This document shows, piece after piece, positions 8,416-18,700 of a DNA stretch of 64,000 nucleotides (the stretch's first letter is position 1; every line of letters begins with the position of its first letter). The DNA is taken from assembly GCF_019916085.1 (NCBI RefSeq), contig NZ_CP049834.1:403501-467500 (forward strand). The letters are read 5' to 3'. Both the position numbers and the translations under genes were made by a program. Below the pieces are notes generated by a model. That model ran no database searches and was not told the DNA's origin. It saw nothing but the letters and a program-made list of their open reading frames with translations. Source of the DNA: Aquirufa lenticrescens. GTDB taxonomy: Bacteria > Bacteroidota > Bacteroidia > Cytophagales > Spirosomataceae.

Positions 8416-10214
8416 AGGTTTTCTAATTGCTTTTTGAATTTGAGGGCTTTCATTTTGCCTAGGACTTTGGCCAAATCCTCTTCTGAAGCCTCCTTCAGTT
8501 GTGCCACCGTCCCAAAAGCTTTCAACAACTTCGACGCCGTCAACTTCCCAATACCATCCATCGTCTCTAATTGCGAAACGATGAAATTCTTGCTCCGCTT
8601 ATTTCTGTGTGCCGTAATCCCAAATCGGTGCGCCTCATCCCGCAACTGCTGAATCAGTTTCAGTGACTCGGATTTCTTATCAATATATAAGGGCAAGCTA
8701 TCCTCAGGGAAATAAATCTCCTCTAAACGCTTCGCAATGCCGATGATGGGGATTTGTCCATACAAACCGATAGCCTTCAATGCATCACAAGCGGAACTTA
8801 GCTGGCCTTTTCCTCCATCGACGATGATTAAATCAGGTAATTCAGCTTCTTCTTCTAAAAGTCGTGTATACCGACGGGTAATCACTTCGTACATAGTCGC
8901 AAAATCGTCCGGACCTTCGACCGTTTTAGGTGTGAAGGTGCGGTAATCTTTCTTAGATGGTAGCGAATTCTTGAAACACACCATCGCAGAAACTGGATTT
9001 GTGCCTTGCAAGTTCGAGTTATCGAAACATTCAATGTGTTTAGGCAAATCGTTCAAGCGCAAATCGTTTTTCAACTTGATCATCACGCGCATCTTGCGAT
9101 CGCCACCACTTTCTTCCGCCGCCTTGCGATCTGCCTTCTCTTTTCTAAAGTACAAGACGTTCTTCAAAGACATATCCAATAGCTTCCGCTTGTCGCCTTG
9201 ACTAGGCAGCGTATTTTTTGCGCCCTCAAATTCGATCGACATTGGGATGTTGGTAATAATTTCTTTGGCCTTACTTTGAAATTGATCGCGCTTCTCCCAA
9301 ATCAACATCGTTAACAACTCCGCCTCATCCTCTTCTAATTTCTTTTTCACCTCCCAGGTCTGTGACTGTAAAATCGTCCCATTGATGACCTTCATGAAGT
9401 TAATATAGGCCAAAGACTCATCCGACACCATCGAAAACACATCTACATCGTGGATAGAAGGATTCACGACAGTCGACTTCGCTTGGAAGTTTTCCAATAG
9501 CTGCCACTTCTCTTTCCACTCCTGTGCCTGCTCAAAAGCGAGGCGGGTGGAGGCATCCTGCATTTGGCCAATAAAAAAGGTCTTCGCCTTCTGGTAATTC
9601 CCCTTCAAAATTTGCGACACTTGATCGATGTATTCCATATAGCGGGACTCTTGCTCCAAACCCTCGCAAGGGCCTTTGCAATTCCCAATATGGTATTCTA
9701 AACAGACCTTGTATTTCCCTGTTTCTACGTTCGACTCCTTTAAATTCAACGCGCAAGTCCGCAAAGGATACAGCTGGTGCAACATTTCGAGAAGCGCATT
9801 CATTAATTTGGGATTCGCATAGGGGCCAAAAAACGTTCCCAAGGAATGGTTAATTCTCCTTTCTGTAATTAAGCGAGGAAAACGCTCGCGGGTTAAACAA
9901 ATAAACGGATAGGTCTTGTCGTCTCTTAATAAGATGTTGTACTTCGGTTGAAATTGCTTGATAAGCGTGTTCTCTAAAAGAAGTGCATCAAATTCCGAGT
10001 GAACAATCGTGAACTCCAGCTTCCTAATCTGTGAAACCAGTCGCCTCGTCTTATTGTCCTTGCCTTTTGTATTCGTGAAATACGAACTAACCCGGTTTTT
10101 TAAATTCTTGGCCTTCCCTATATAGATGATGGTTCCGCTTTCATCAAAATAGCGGTACACCCCCGGATCTTCGGGTAAGGTGGGTAGGATAGATTTAGGG
10201 TCAAAAGTAGACAT
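8412..10214 (-). CDS. uvrC: Excinuclease ABC subunit C
   Basis: The product from ATG 10214 (MSTFDPKSILPTLPEDPGVY) has 600 residues, the usual UvrC length. An N-terminal GIY-YIG nuclease domain (about 10-95, 'PGVYRYF' and 'IIYIGKAKNLKNRVSSYF'), a cysteine-bearing middle region, the RNase H-like C-terminal nuclease ('HIECFDNSNLQGTNPVSAMV') and a terminal helix-hairpin-helix ('MDGIGKLTASKLLKAFG') are all present. UvrC makes both incisions in nucleotide excision repair. The frame is open to 10283, but the added residues lie before the conserved PGVY start and are unlike UvrC. It is convergent with nuoK. Confidence 0.95.
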   Translation of the reverse strand: MSTFDPKSILPTLPEDPGVYRYFDESGTIIYIGKAKNLKNRVSSYFTNTKGKDNKTRRLVSQIRKLEFTIVHSEFDALLLENTLIKQFQPKYNILLRDDKTYPFICLTRERFPRLITERRINHSLGTFFGPYANPKLMNALLEMLHQLYPLRTCALNLKESNVETGKYKVCLEYHIGNCKGPCEGLEQESRYMEYIDQVSQILKGNYQKAKTFFIGQMQDASTRLAFEQAQEWKEKWQLLENFQAKSTVVNPSIHDVDVFSMVSDESLAYINFMKVINGTILQSQTWEVKKKLEEDEAELLTMLIWEKRDQFQSKAKEIITNIPMSIEFEGAKNTLPSQGDKRKLLDMSLKNVLYFRKEKADRKAAEESGGDRKMRVMIKLKNDLRLNDLPKHIECFDNSNLQGTNPVSAMVCFKNSLPSKKDYRTFTPKTVEGPDDFATMYEVITRRYTRLLEEEAELPDLIIVDGGKGQLSSACDALKAIGLYGQIPIIGIAKRLEEIYFPEDSLPLYIDKKSESLKLIQQLRDEAHRFGITAHRNKRSKNFIVSQLETMDGIGKLTASKLLKAFGTVAQLKEASEEDLAKVLGKMKALKFKKQLENL

Positions 10215-10708
10215 AGGCCAAAAATAAGCAAAAATCTCTTCTTTGTGTTTTTTGTAATTATCTAAGGTGACTACTTCTTTCATTTATTCAGATTACCTCT
10301 CTGTTATCAGGTGATTAAGACAAGGTGAAATCACGACAAAAACCGCAATTCTGCCGACCAAAGACGTCTTCTGTATTGTATTCAACAGATCAAATAGGCC
10401 TTCTTAGAGCGCATTAAGGGAATACTTCTATTTAAAATAAAAAAAATGAAAAAATATCTTGCGAAAACTTGTGCAGGTTGTAAGAATTGGACATATTTGG
10501 CAGTATGTAATAGTGTAGCATAGTTGTGGGCGGTATTCTATTTCCGAATCATTCGCCATCCTACGTTGTACTATTTAAAGATTTGTTTGACAGTTAAACC
10601 TATTTAAAGAACGTAAAATTATTTATTAACCATTATCAGAAAGGAGGCCTATCGAACTTTAACACATGAAACCCAAAATTTAATTTAAAAACTAACTTAA
10701 TCTTTATT
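10215..10708. other. Intergenic region between uvrC and susC of locus A
   Basis: This is a 494-bp divergent region with no convincing gene. It contains a candidate promoter for susC (10469-10499) and an 11-bp direct repeat, CTATTTAAAGA, at 10571-10581 and 10600-10610 (29 bp apart). On the minus strand a TATTTTTG stands four bases before the uvrC ATG, too close for an ordinary leader. The susC leader would be about 200 nt, much longer than most leaders suggested elsewhere in the window. Confidence 0.6.
10469..10499 (+). promoter_or_regulatory. Candidate promoter for the locus A susC-susD operon
   Basis: TTG (10469-10471), a 20-nt spacer and CATATTTG (10492-10499) match the Bacteroidota consensus except for the first base of the -7 box. 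It is the best candidate I found in this region, but the leader would be about 200 nt long. Confidence 0.35.
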
Positions 10709-13700
10709 ATGAAAAACAATTTTTACCAAAGTCTACGAAGCTTTCTTTTGCTAGCGATAGTGATGCTAGGAAGCTTTTCGTCATTTGCCCAAGACCGTAA
10801 GGTTACAGGTAAAGTCTCTGGGACAGATTCTCAGGGAATTCCAGGTGTAAGTATCTTAGTAAAAGGAACAAACACAGGAGCTACTACAGATGTTAATGGT
10901 ACATTCTCTGTAACTGTTAAATCTGGATCAGCTGTTTTAAATATCTCAGCTGTAGGCTATAAGTCTCAATCAATTACAGTGGGTTCACAAACTTCTATCA
11001 ATGTAACGTTAGCAGAAGATAATTCTCAGTTAGATGAGGTAATCGTAACAGGTTACTCTGTAACGAACAAGAAGGAATCTACAGCTGCTGCTTCTATCGT
11101 TAAAGCGAAAGATTTACAAATCTCTCCTTCAGGTAACGTAGAGCAACAATTACAAGGTCGTGTAGCCGGTGTTACTTTGATCACTAACGGACAACCAGGT
11201 ACGAACAGTATCATCCGTGTACGTGGTTTTGGTGCATTTGGTGGTAACGAACCATTATACGTAGTTGATGGAGTTCCAGTAGGTACAACAGATTTTATCT
11301 CTCCAGATGATATCGAGTCAGTTACGGTCCTTAAGGATGCAGCAGCGGCTTCTATCTATGGTGCTCGTGCAGCGAATGGTGTAATCGTTTACACTACGAA
11401 GCGTGGTACGCGTAATAAAGGTATTACTGTTACTTATGATGGATTGTATGGTGGTACTGATCCTAACGTAGGTGGTGTAGCTAAAATGTTAACTCCACAG
11501 GAGCAAGCAGACTGGACTCACGTAGCTTACCGTAACAATGCGGCGGCTAACGGAACGGCAGTAGGTTATACTCACCCTCAATATGGTACTTCAGCGCAAG
11601 CTACTTTACCTACTTACTTGCACTTCAATGGCGCAAATGGTGTAAACTCTGGTGATATGGCAGCAGCTCAAGCAGCTTTTGCTTCTAATCCATTGAACAC
11701 ATTCGTAATCAAAACAAACAAAGCTGGTACTAACTGGTATGATGAAATCACTCGTTTTGGTACTACAATGCGTCACTCATTAGGTATCCAAGGTGGAACT
11801 TCAACTGGTCGTTTCTACTTAGGTTTATCTGGACAAGAGCAACAAGGTATCTTGATTCAAAATGATTTCAAACGTTATTCAGCACGTTTCAACTCAGAAT
11901 TTGATTTAGGTAAAAAAGTACGTGTAGGAGAAAACATCCAAATGACATATCGTTCAGTACGTGGTCAAGCGGGTGGTAACAACGGTTTAGGTGTGGCTGC
12001 TGATGAATCAGTAATCTTATCTGCTTACCGTATGCCTACTGCGATTCCAGTTTACGATGAGTTCGGAAGCTTTGCATCTACTAAGGCTGCAGGTTTTAAC
12101 AACCCACGTAACCCAGTTCGTCAAATCTTACGTAACAACTCAAACGATAACAACTACAATGCGTCTGCATTCGGTAACGTTTACGTTGAGTATGAGCCAA
12201 TCAAGGATTTAATTATCAAATCTTCAATCGGTGGTCAATATGCAGGTTATGCATACAAAGATTATAACTACAAATATTTAGGTGATTCAGAGCCAGAGGC
12301 TTCTAACTCATTCTATGAAGGTTCTGGTTATAACTTCGCTTATACTTTCACAAATACAGCTGCTTACAAATACCAATGGAGAAAACATGGTGTTAAAGCG
12401 TTAGTAGGTATGGAAGCATTGAACACAGGTGCTGGTCGTCAGATCTCTGGTTCAGGTATCAATCCATTCTCAATGGATACGGATTTCGTAACTTTATCAT
12501 CTGTACAATCTCCTGTAGTTAACTCAGGTTTATATTCTGGTGTTAATTTCTACTCTTTATTCTCTAAGTTAGACTATAACTTCAATGAGAAGTATTACTT
12601 AACGGGAGTTGTTCGTCGTGACGGATCATCTCGTTTCGGTTCTGAGAATCGTTATGGTATCTTCCCTGCAGTATCTGCTGCTTGGAGAGTAACTTCTGAG
12701 GAATTCATGAAAGATCTTCCTGCTATTTCTGATTTAAAAATCCGTGGTGGTTGGGGTTTAATGGGTAACTCGAATAACGTAGACCCTGCTAACCAGTACT
12801 CTTTATACGCTGCTAACCGTGGTACTTCATTCTATGCAATTGAAGGTCAATCATCAGGAGCGAACGAAGGATACTTCCGTTCTCGTATTGGTAACCCAGC
12901 TGCGAAGTGGGAGACTTCAGAAACAATGAACATTGGTTTTGATGCAACTCTTTACAATGGTAAGTGGGAAGTAGTTTTAGACGTTTGGAGAAAAGATACT
13001 CGTGATCTATTATTCAACGTACCTCTTCCAGCGGTAGTAGGTAACTCAGCTTCTGCACCTTCAGTAAACGTTGCTAAGATGCGTAACCAAGGTATTGATT
13101 TCCAAATCATCAACCGTGGTAACTTAACTTCAGATTTGAAATATGAATTAACATTCAATAACTCATTCTTGAAGAACGAAATCGTAGCATTTGCTCCAGG
13201 TATCACAAACTTAACAGGTGGTGCATTCCGTGGAATCACGCCAGTACGTATGGAAGTAGGTCGTTCTCTATCTTCTTTCTACGGTTACCAAGTGATCGGT
13301 TACTTCAACTCAGCTGCTGAAGTAGCTTCTTCTCCAGCGCAAGATGGTAAAGGCTTAGGTCGTTTCCGTTATGCTGATATCAATGGTGATGGTAAAATTA
13401 CTACTGATGACCGTACGTTCTTAGGTTCTCCAGTTCCTACTTACACAGGTGGTATCAACATTGGATTGACTTACAAAGATTTTGAATTCGCAACGTATTT
13501 ATATGCATCAGCTGGAAACAAAATTTGGAACCAATCTAAGTGGTTTACAGACTTCTTCGGAACGTTTGAAGGATCAGGTAAAGGTGAGCGTGCGAAGCAA
13601 TCATGGACTCCAGAATTAGGAAACAGCGCTGCTGCTCCGATTTGGGAATCAAATTCAAACATGTCGACTTCAGGTGCTGCTAACTCATGGTATGTAGAAG

Positions 13701-13942
13701 ATGGTGATTACATTCGTATTCAAAACATCTCTTTAGGATACAATATTCCTAAGAATTATACTTCTAAGTTAGGTATCAAGCGTGCGAAGTTTACTTTGTC
13801 AGCTAACAATATCTTCACTATTACTAAATACAAAGGTTTAGATCCTGGTGTTGGTGGTGCTGCTGATACAGGATTTGGTATTGATGTGGGTAACTACCCA
13901 GTGACTCGTTCATTCAACGCATCTATCAACTTGAGTTTTTAA
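10709..13942 (+). CDS. SusC/RagA family TonB-linked outer membrane protein (locus A)
   Basis: The 1077-residue product has a signal peptide (cleavage near FAQ-D, residue 28), a CarboxypepD_reg-like domain (about 31-105), a TonB-box-like segment (DEVIVTGYS), a plug domain (about 120-235, including the family motif 'LYVVDGVP' and 'VLKDAAAASIYGARAANGVI'), and a 22-stranded barrel ending in an aromatic residue (SINLSF). SusC proteins import oligosaccharides or peptides through the outer membrane together with a SusD lid. The downstream SusD gene is 31 bp away. Codon choice here and in susD is strongly biased to GGT, GCT, AAC and CGT, unlike the neighbours, as expected for highly expressed genes. 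The substrate cannot be assigned. Confidence 0.95.
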   Translation: MKNNFYQSLRSFLLLAIVMLGSFSSFAQDRKVTGKVSGTDSQGIPGVSILVKGTNTGATTDVNGTFSVTVKSGSAVLNISAVGYKSQSITVGSQTSINVTLAEDNSQLDEVIVTGYSVTNKKESTAAASIVKAKDLQISPSGNVEQQLQGRVAGVTLITNGQPGTNSIIRVRGFGAFGGNEPLYVVDGVPVGTTDFISPDDIESVTVLKDAAAASIYGARAANGVIVYTTKRGTRNKGITVTYDGLYGGTDPNVGGVAKMLTPQEQADWTHVAYRNNAAANGTAVGYTHPQYGTSAQATLPTYLHFNGANGVNSGDMAAAQAAFASNPLNTFVIKTNKAGTNWYDEITRFGTTMRHSLGIQGGTSTGRFYLGLSGQEQQGILIQNDFKRYSARFNSEFDLGKKVRVGENIQMTYRSVRGQAGGNNGLGVAADESVILSAYRMPTAIPVYDEFGSFASTKAAGFNNPRNPVRQILRNNSNDNNYNASAFGNVYVEYEPIKDLIIKSSIGGQYAGYAYKDYNYKYLGDSEPEASNSFYEGSGYNFAYTFTNTAAYKYQWRKHGVKALVGMEALNTGAGRQISGSGINPFSMDTDFVTLSSVQSPVVNSGLYSGVNFYSLFSKLDYNFNEKYYLTGVVRRDGSSRFGSENRYGIFPAVSAAWRVTSEEFMKDLPAISDLKIRGGWGLMGNSNNVDPANQYSLYAANRGTSFYAIEGQSSGANEGYFRSRIGNPAAKWETSETMNIGFDATLYNGKWEVVLDVWRKDTRDLLFNVPLPAVVGNSASAPSVNVAKMRNQGIDFQIINRGNLTSDLKYELTFNNSFLKNEIVAFAPGITNLTGGAFRGITPVRMEVGRSLSSFYGYQVIGYFNSAAEVASSPAQDGKGLGRFRYADINGDGKITTDDRTFLGSPVPTYTGGINIGLTYKDFEFATYLYASAGNKIWNQSKWFTDFFGTFEGSGKGERAKQSWTPELGNSAAAPIWESNSNMSTSGAANSWYVEDGDYIRIQNISLGYNIPKNYTSKLGIKRAKFTLSANNIFTITKYKGLDPGVGGAADTGFGIDVGNYPVTRSFNASINLSF

Positions 13943-13973
13943 TTAGCGAAAGCCAAATTTAAAGAATATAAAA

Positions 13974-15722
13974 ATGAAAAATAATCAGATTTTAAAGCGA
14001 ATAGCTTTAGTGAGTGTGTCAGCTCTTACGTTGACCTTCGCTTGTAAAGATCAGTTCTTAGAAGTTCCGCCAACAGCCTCTTTGGCTCAAGCGCAATTAT
14101 CTTCTAAAGAAGGTGTAGAAGGTACCTTAATTGGTGCTTACGCTCAGTTAGCTGCAAAAGGATATACTCGTCTTGCTGCAGGTAATAACTGGGTATGGGG
14201 TTCTATCCGTGGTGGTGAGAACAACAAAGGTACGGATGCGGGTGACTTTACGTCAATCAACCCTATGCAACGTTATGAAGTTCAACCAACAGATGGTGAC
14301 TTGAACTCTACATGGCAAGCAAAATACGAGGGTATTGCTCGTTGTAATGCGACGATTAACTTAGCAAATGGTTCGAAAGAATTATCTGCTGCAGATAAGA
14401 CTCGTATCATCGGGGAAGCACGTTTCTTACGTGGTCACTTCTACTTCGAATTGAAGAAGTTATTCAACTCTGTTCCTTATGTTGATGAGACACAAGATTA
14501 CGGAAAAGGAATCGAAAAAGTAGCTAACACAGAAGCATTCTGGGATAAGATCGAAGCTGATTTTGCTTTTGCTTATGCTAACTTGCCAGCTACGTCTTCT
14601 TCTGCAGGTCGCGCTAACAAATGGGCTGCTCAAGCTTATTTAGGAAAAGCGTTATTGTACCAAGGAAAGTTTGCTGATGCGAAAGCTAAGTTTACTGACG
14701 TTATCGCTAACGGTGTAACTACAAATGGTAAGAAATACGGTTTAGTTCCTAAGTTTGCTGAAATCTTCAATGCGGAGAATGACAACAACGAAGAAGCTAT
14801 TTTCGCTATCCAATCTTCGATGAATACAGGTAACGTGAATAACGCGAACGGTTTCGATGACTTGAACTACCCATACAACACGGGTTCTGATGGTCCAGGT
14901 AACTGCTGCGGATTCTTCCAACCTTCGTTCTCTTTAGCGAATGCGTATCGTACAGTTAACGGTTTACCTATCTTAACTGAAACAGCTGGTGCTCCAGATT
15001 ACAACTCTGATGCAAATGCAGTGAAGAATGACTTTAAAATCGCTTCTTCTGCAGCATTTACTGAAGATGCAGGTCCATTAGATCCTCGTATTGACCACAC
15101 TATCGGTCGTCGTGGTATCCAATACTTAGACTGGATCGAGCACCCTGGTAAGAACTGGATTCGTGATCAAACGTACGCAGGTCCTTACTCACCTAAGAAA
15201 TACGTTTACTACAAGCGTCAAGAGAATACATTAACTGATGGTTCTTCTTGGACACGTGGTTATGCTACAATGAACTTCAACATCATTCGTTTCGCAGACG
15301 TTTTATTAATGGCTGCTGAGGCTGAAATCGAAGCGGGTACATTAGCGAAAGCATTAGAGTATGTGAACTTAGTTCGTGCTCGTGCAGCTAACCCTGCTGG
15401 TTTCGTAATGAAAGGTGGAGTACCTGAGGCTAACTATGTAATCGCACCTTACACAGCATTTGCTGACAAGGCTACTGCTCAAAAAGCAGTTCGTATGGAG
15501 CGTATGTTAGAATTAGCTACAGAAGGTCACCGTTTCTTCGACTTAGTTCGTTGGGGTACAGACGTTACTACGTTAAATGCTTATTTATCGTACGAGTCTA
15601 AATTCTTAGTAACTAAGTTTGGTGGAGCTTCTTACCAAGCAACGGATAAGTATTTACCTATCCCACAAGCTCAAATCGATATCCAAGGTTCTTCAGTATT
15701 GAAGCAAAACGCAGGATATTAA
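13974..15722 (+). CDS. SusD/RagB family nutrient-binding outer membrane lipoprotein (locus A)
   Basis: The 582-residue product has a lipoprotein signal (lipobox LTFAC; Cys near residue 24) and the SusD fold: N-terminal 'FLEVPPTASL', TPR-like helices ('ARFLRGHFYFELKKLFNSVPYV'), and the C-terminal RagB/SusD signature 'RMLELATEGHRFFDLVRWG' with 'YLPIPQAQID'. It forms the surface lid over the SusC barrel and binds the incoming substrate. A strong terminator follows the stop, so susC-susD form a two-gene unit and the next gene probably has its own promoter. Confidence 0.95.
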   Translation: MKNNQILKRIALVSVSALTLTFACKDQFLEVPPTASLAQAQLSSKEGVEGTLIGAYAQLAAKGYTRLAAGNNWVWGSIRGGENNKGTDAGDFTSINPMQRYEVQPTDGDLNSTWQAKYEGIARCNATINLANGSKELSAADKTRIIGEARFLRGHFYFELKKLFNSVPYVDETQDYGKGIEKVANTEAFWDKIEADFAFAYANLPATSSSAGRANKWAAQAYLGKALLYQGKFADAKAKFTDVIANGVTTNGKKYGLVPKFAEIFNAENDNNEEAIFAIQSSMNTGNVNNANGFDDLNYPYNTGSDGPGNCCGFFQPSFSLANAYRTVNGLPILTETAGAPDYNSDANAVKNDFKIASSAAFTEDAGPLDPRIDHTIGRRGIQYLDWIEHPGKNWIRDQTYAGPYSPKKYVYYKRQENTLTDGSSWTRGYATMNFNIIRFADVLLMAAEAEIEAGTLAKALEYVNLVRARAANPAGFVMKGGVPEANYVIAPYTAFADKATAQKAVRMERMLELATEGHRFFDLVRWGTDVTTLNAYLSYESKFLVTKFGGASYQATDKYLPIPQAQIDIQGSSVLKQNAGY

Positions 15723-15740
15723 TTTGTTCTAATTTTTCTT

Positions 15741-15772
15741 AAAAAAGGTGGGATATTAATCCCACCTTTTTT
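15741..15772 (+). terminator. Intrinsic terminator after susD of locus A
   Basis: GGTGGGAT (15747-15754) and ATCCCACC (15759-15766) form a perfect stem with an ATTA loop, preceded by six A and followed by six T. Confidence 0.9.
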
Positions 15773-15779
15773 ATTTTCG
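15772..15779 (+). promoter_or_regulatory. Candidate -7 element for the giant FG-GAP gene of locus A
   Basis: TATTTTCG differs from TAnnTTTG at one base and ends 20 nt before the ATG at 15800, directly after the susD terminator. No good -33 TTG is seen because the terminator occupies that position. Confidence 0.35.
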
Positions 15780-15799
15780 CTTAAGTTTAAAAATGCCCT

Positions 15800-18700
15800 A
15801 TGAAGCCTATTTACGTCTATTTAGTACTTGCTAGTACCTTGCTAGTTTTCTCTTGTAAAAACGCCACGACTTTCGAGCTTTTATCCGGTGATGATACCGG
15901 TATTCATTTTTCAAACAAGATCGTGGAGAACGATTCTTTATCTATTTTGAAGTATGAATACCTCTACAACGGAAGCGGTGTGGGCATGGGAGATTTTAAT
16001 AATGATGGACTGTTAGATGTGATTTTCTCAGGCTCTCAAGCAAATGCTACGCTGTATTTGAACAAGGGTGAGATGAAGTTTGAGGAGCTAAGTAAGAGCG
16101 CTGGTTTGGATACCAAAGACCGTTGGTGTTCTGGTGTTAGTCTAGTGGATATTAATGGTGACGGTTTATTAGATGTCTATGTTTCTGCAACGATGAAGAA
16201 TGCGGAACGAGATCGGCAGAATATGCTGTTCGTTAACCAAGGGATTAAAGACGGGAAACCAAGCTTTAAAGAAATGGCTACCGAGTATGGAATTAACGAC
16301 AATGGCCATAGCGAGCACGCGGCTTTCTTTGATTACGATCGGGATGGAGATTTAGATCTCTATGTTTTGACAGATGTTATTGATCAAGTTCCCTCGTTAT
16401 ATCGCCCTAAAGTGACAGATGGATCCTATCCGAATACGGATCGTTTGTACCGTAATGATTGGTCGAAAGAAAAGAATCATCCCGTGTTTACGAATGTGTC
16501 GAAAGAGGCTGGAATTACCATTGAGGGATATGGTTTAGGGATTAATATCTGTGATATCAACCAAGATAACTGGCCAGATATCTATGTGACGAATGATTAT
16601 GTGTCGGATGATATTTTATACATCAATAACCACGATGGGACATTTACGGATCAGGCAAAAGCGTATTTTAAGCATACTAGTTTGTCCGCCATGGGTAACG
16701 ACGTAGCGGATATCAATAATGATGGACGTCCGGATATCGTGGCTTTGGATATGTTGCCAAAGGACAACGAGCGTAAGAAGCAATTAGCACCACCTAATAG
16801 TTACCAATCCTATCAAAACAGTGATTTACACGGGTATACTTACCAGTATATGCGTAATTCCTTGCAACTAAATGCAGGTAAAAAGGCAGATGGTTCTCCA
16901 GCACCTTTCCAAGAAATAAGCTTGCTAGCAGGTGTTGCAGAGACAGAGTGGAGCTGGTGCCCATCCTTAGCGGATTTTGATAATGACGGTTTCCGTGATT
17001 TGATGATCACGAACGGTTTCCCGCGTGACGTGACGGACCGTGATTTTATGTTATACCGCGCGAACTCTGCGCGATTAGCGTCTGATGCGATTCTTTTAGC
17101 GCAAATGCCCGTGATTAAAGTGAATAATTATGCGTTTAAGAATAAGGGCGGAATGCACTTTGACGATGTGAGTGCGGCGTGGGGAATACAGCGTCCGTCT
17201 TTTTCGAATGGGGCTTCTTATGGGGATTTAGATAATGATGGTGACCTTGATTACGTCGTGAATAATATCAATGACGAGGCATTTGTTTATAAGAACAATA
17301 CGGTAGAAACGAATGCAGATAAAGGGCATTATTTACGGGTGAAGTTTGAAGGAAAGGGCCAAAATACGCAAGGAATCGGTACCCGTATCGAAGGTGTTTA
17401 TGCGGATGGCACTTATTTCTATTACGAGAATTCACCTTATAGAGGCTATTTATCTAGTGTGGAAGCCGTGGCGCATATCGGTTTAGGCGCGAAGCAAAAG
17501 ATTAAAGAATTGCGGGTTATTTGGCCAAATGATTCCATGCAGGTGATCACAAAGCCGGGTCTGGATCAAATTTTAAAGGTAAAATTAGCCGATGCTAAGC
17601 AGCCTTATGTTTCCTTATATCAACAACAGGCACCTTTAATGCAAGACGTGACAAATCAAATGCAATTAACGGATGTGCATAAGGAATACGATTTTATCGA
17701 TTTTAACTACCAGAGTTTAATTCCATTTAAAATGTCTCAACTAGGCCCAGGAGCCTCAGTGGGGGATGTGAATGGCGATGGTTTAGAGGATTTCTTCGTG
17801 GGAGGAGCTAAGTTTTACTCGGGTATATTCTACTTACAGCAGGCAAATGGAAAATTCGTACAGAAATTCCTGGAGGGAACAGCGGAGAAAAAGGAAAAAT
17901 TAGGGGAGGATTTAGGTTCGCTCCTGATTGATATGGATAAGGATGGGGATTTGGATTTATATATTGCCAGAGGGGGCACAGAGAGTCAAATAGGAGCTTC
18001 TAACTTCCAAGATGTGGTCTATGCGAATGATGGAAAAGGAAACTTTAGTTTAGTCACATCAGCCTTGCCTAGTTTCACAGAGAGTAATGCGGCTGTGAGA
18101 GCGGTGGACTTTGATAAGGATGGTGATTTAGATCTTTTTGTGAGTGGTCGTAATGTGCCATTCTCTTATCCTCAAGGAACGCCATCTCGTTTATTGCGCA
18201 ATGATTCGAAAGCAGGAACGATTAAATACACGGATGCGACAGCTAAATGGGCACCTGATTTATTGAAACCGGCGCTGGCTTGTGATGCGATTTGGACGGA
18301 TCTGAATAACGATGGTTGGTCAGATTTAGTCGTGGCCGGGGAGTTTATGCCGATTCATGTCTACCAAAATGAGAAAGGCCGTTTAGTTAAGGTAGAAAAG
18401 ACGGGGTTAGAGGAGATGACGGGACTTTGGGGTTCTGTAGCTGCGGCGGATTTTGACCAGGATGGAGATATGGATTTAGTGGCCGGTAATATGGGTAAGA
18501 ATACCTTATTGCGTGCGAATGCGAAACAGCCGGTGGATGTATTACACGGAGATGTGGATGGAAATGGCGTGTATGATGTGTTCCCTTTCGTGTATTTCCA
18601 AAGCGCGTCTGGAGTGCCGGTATCTGCGCCTTTGTTTGGCAAAGATGACGTGCATAAACAATTGAATTCGACTCGTCAGCGCTGGGTATACTACAAAGAC

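Noticed and set aside
10215-10283. N-terminal extension of uvrC
   Set aside because: The 23 extra residues precede the conserved PGVY start of UvrC and are not like UvrC.
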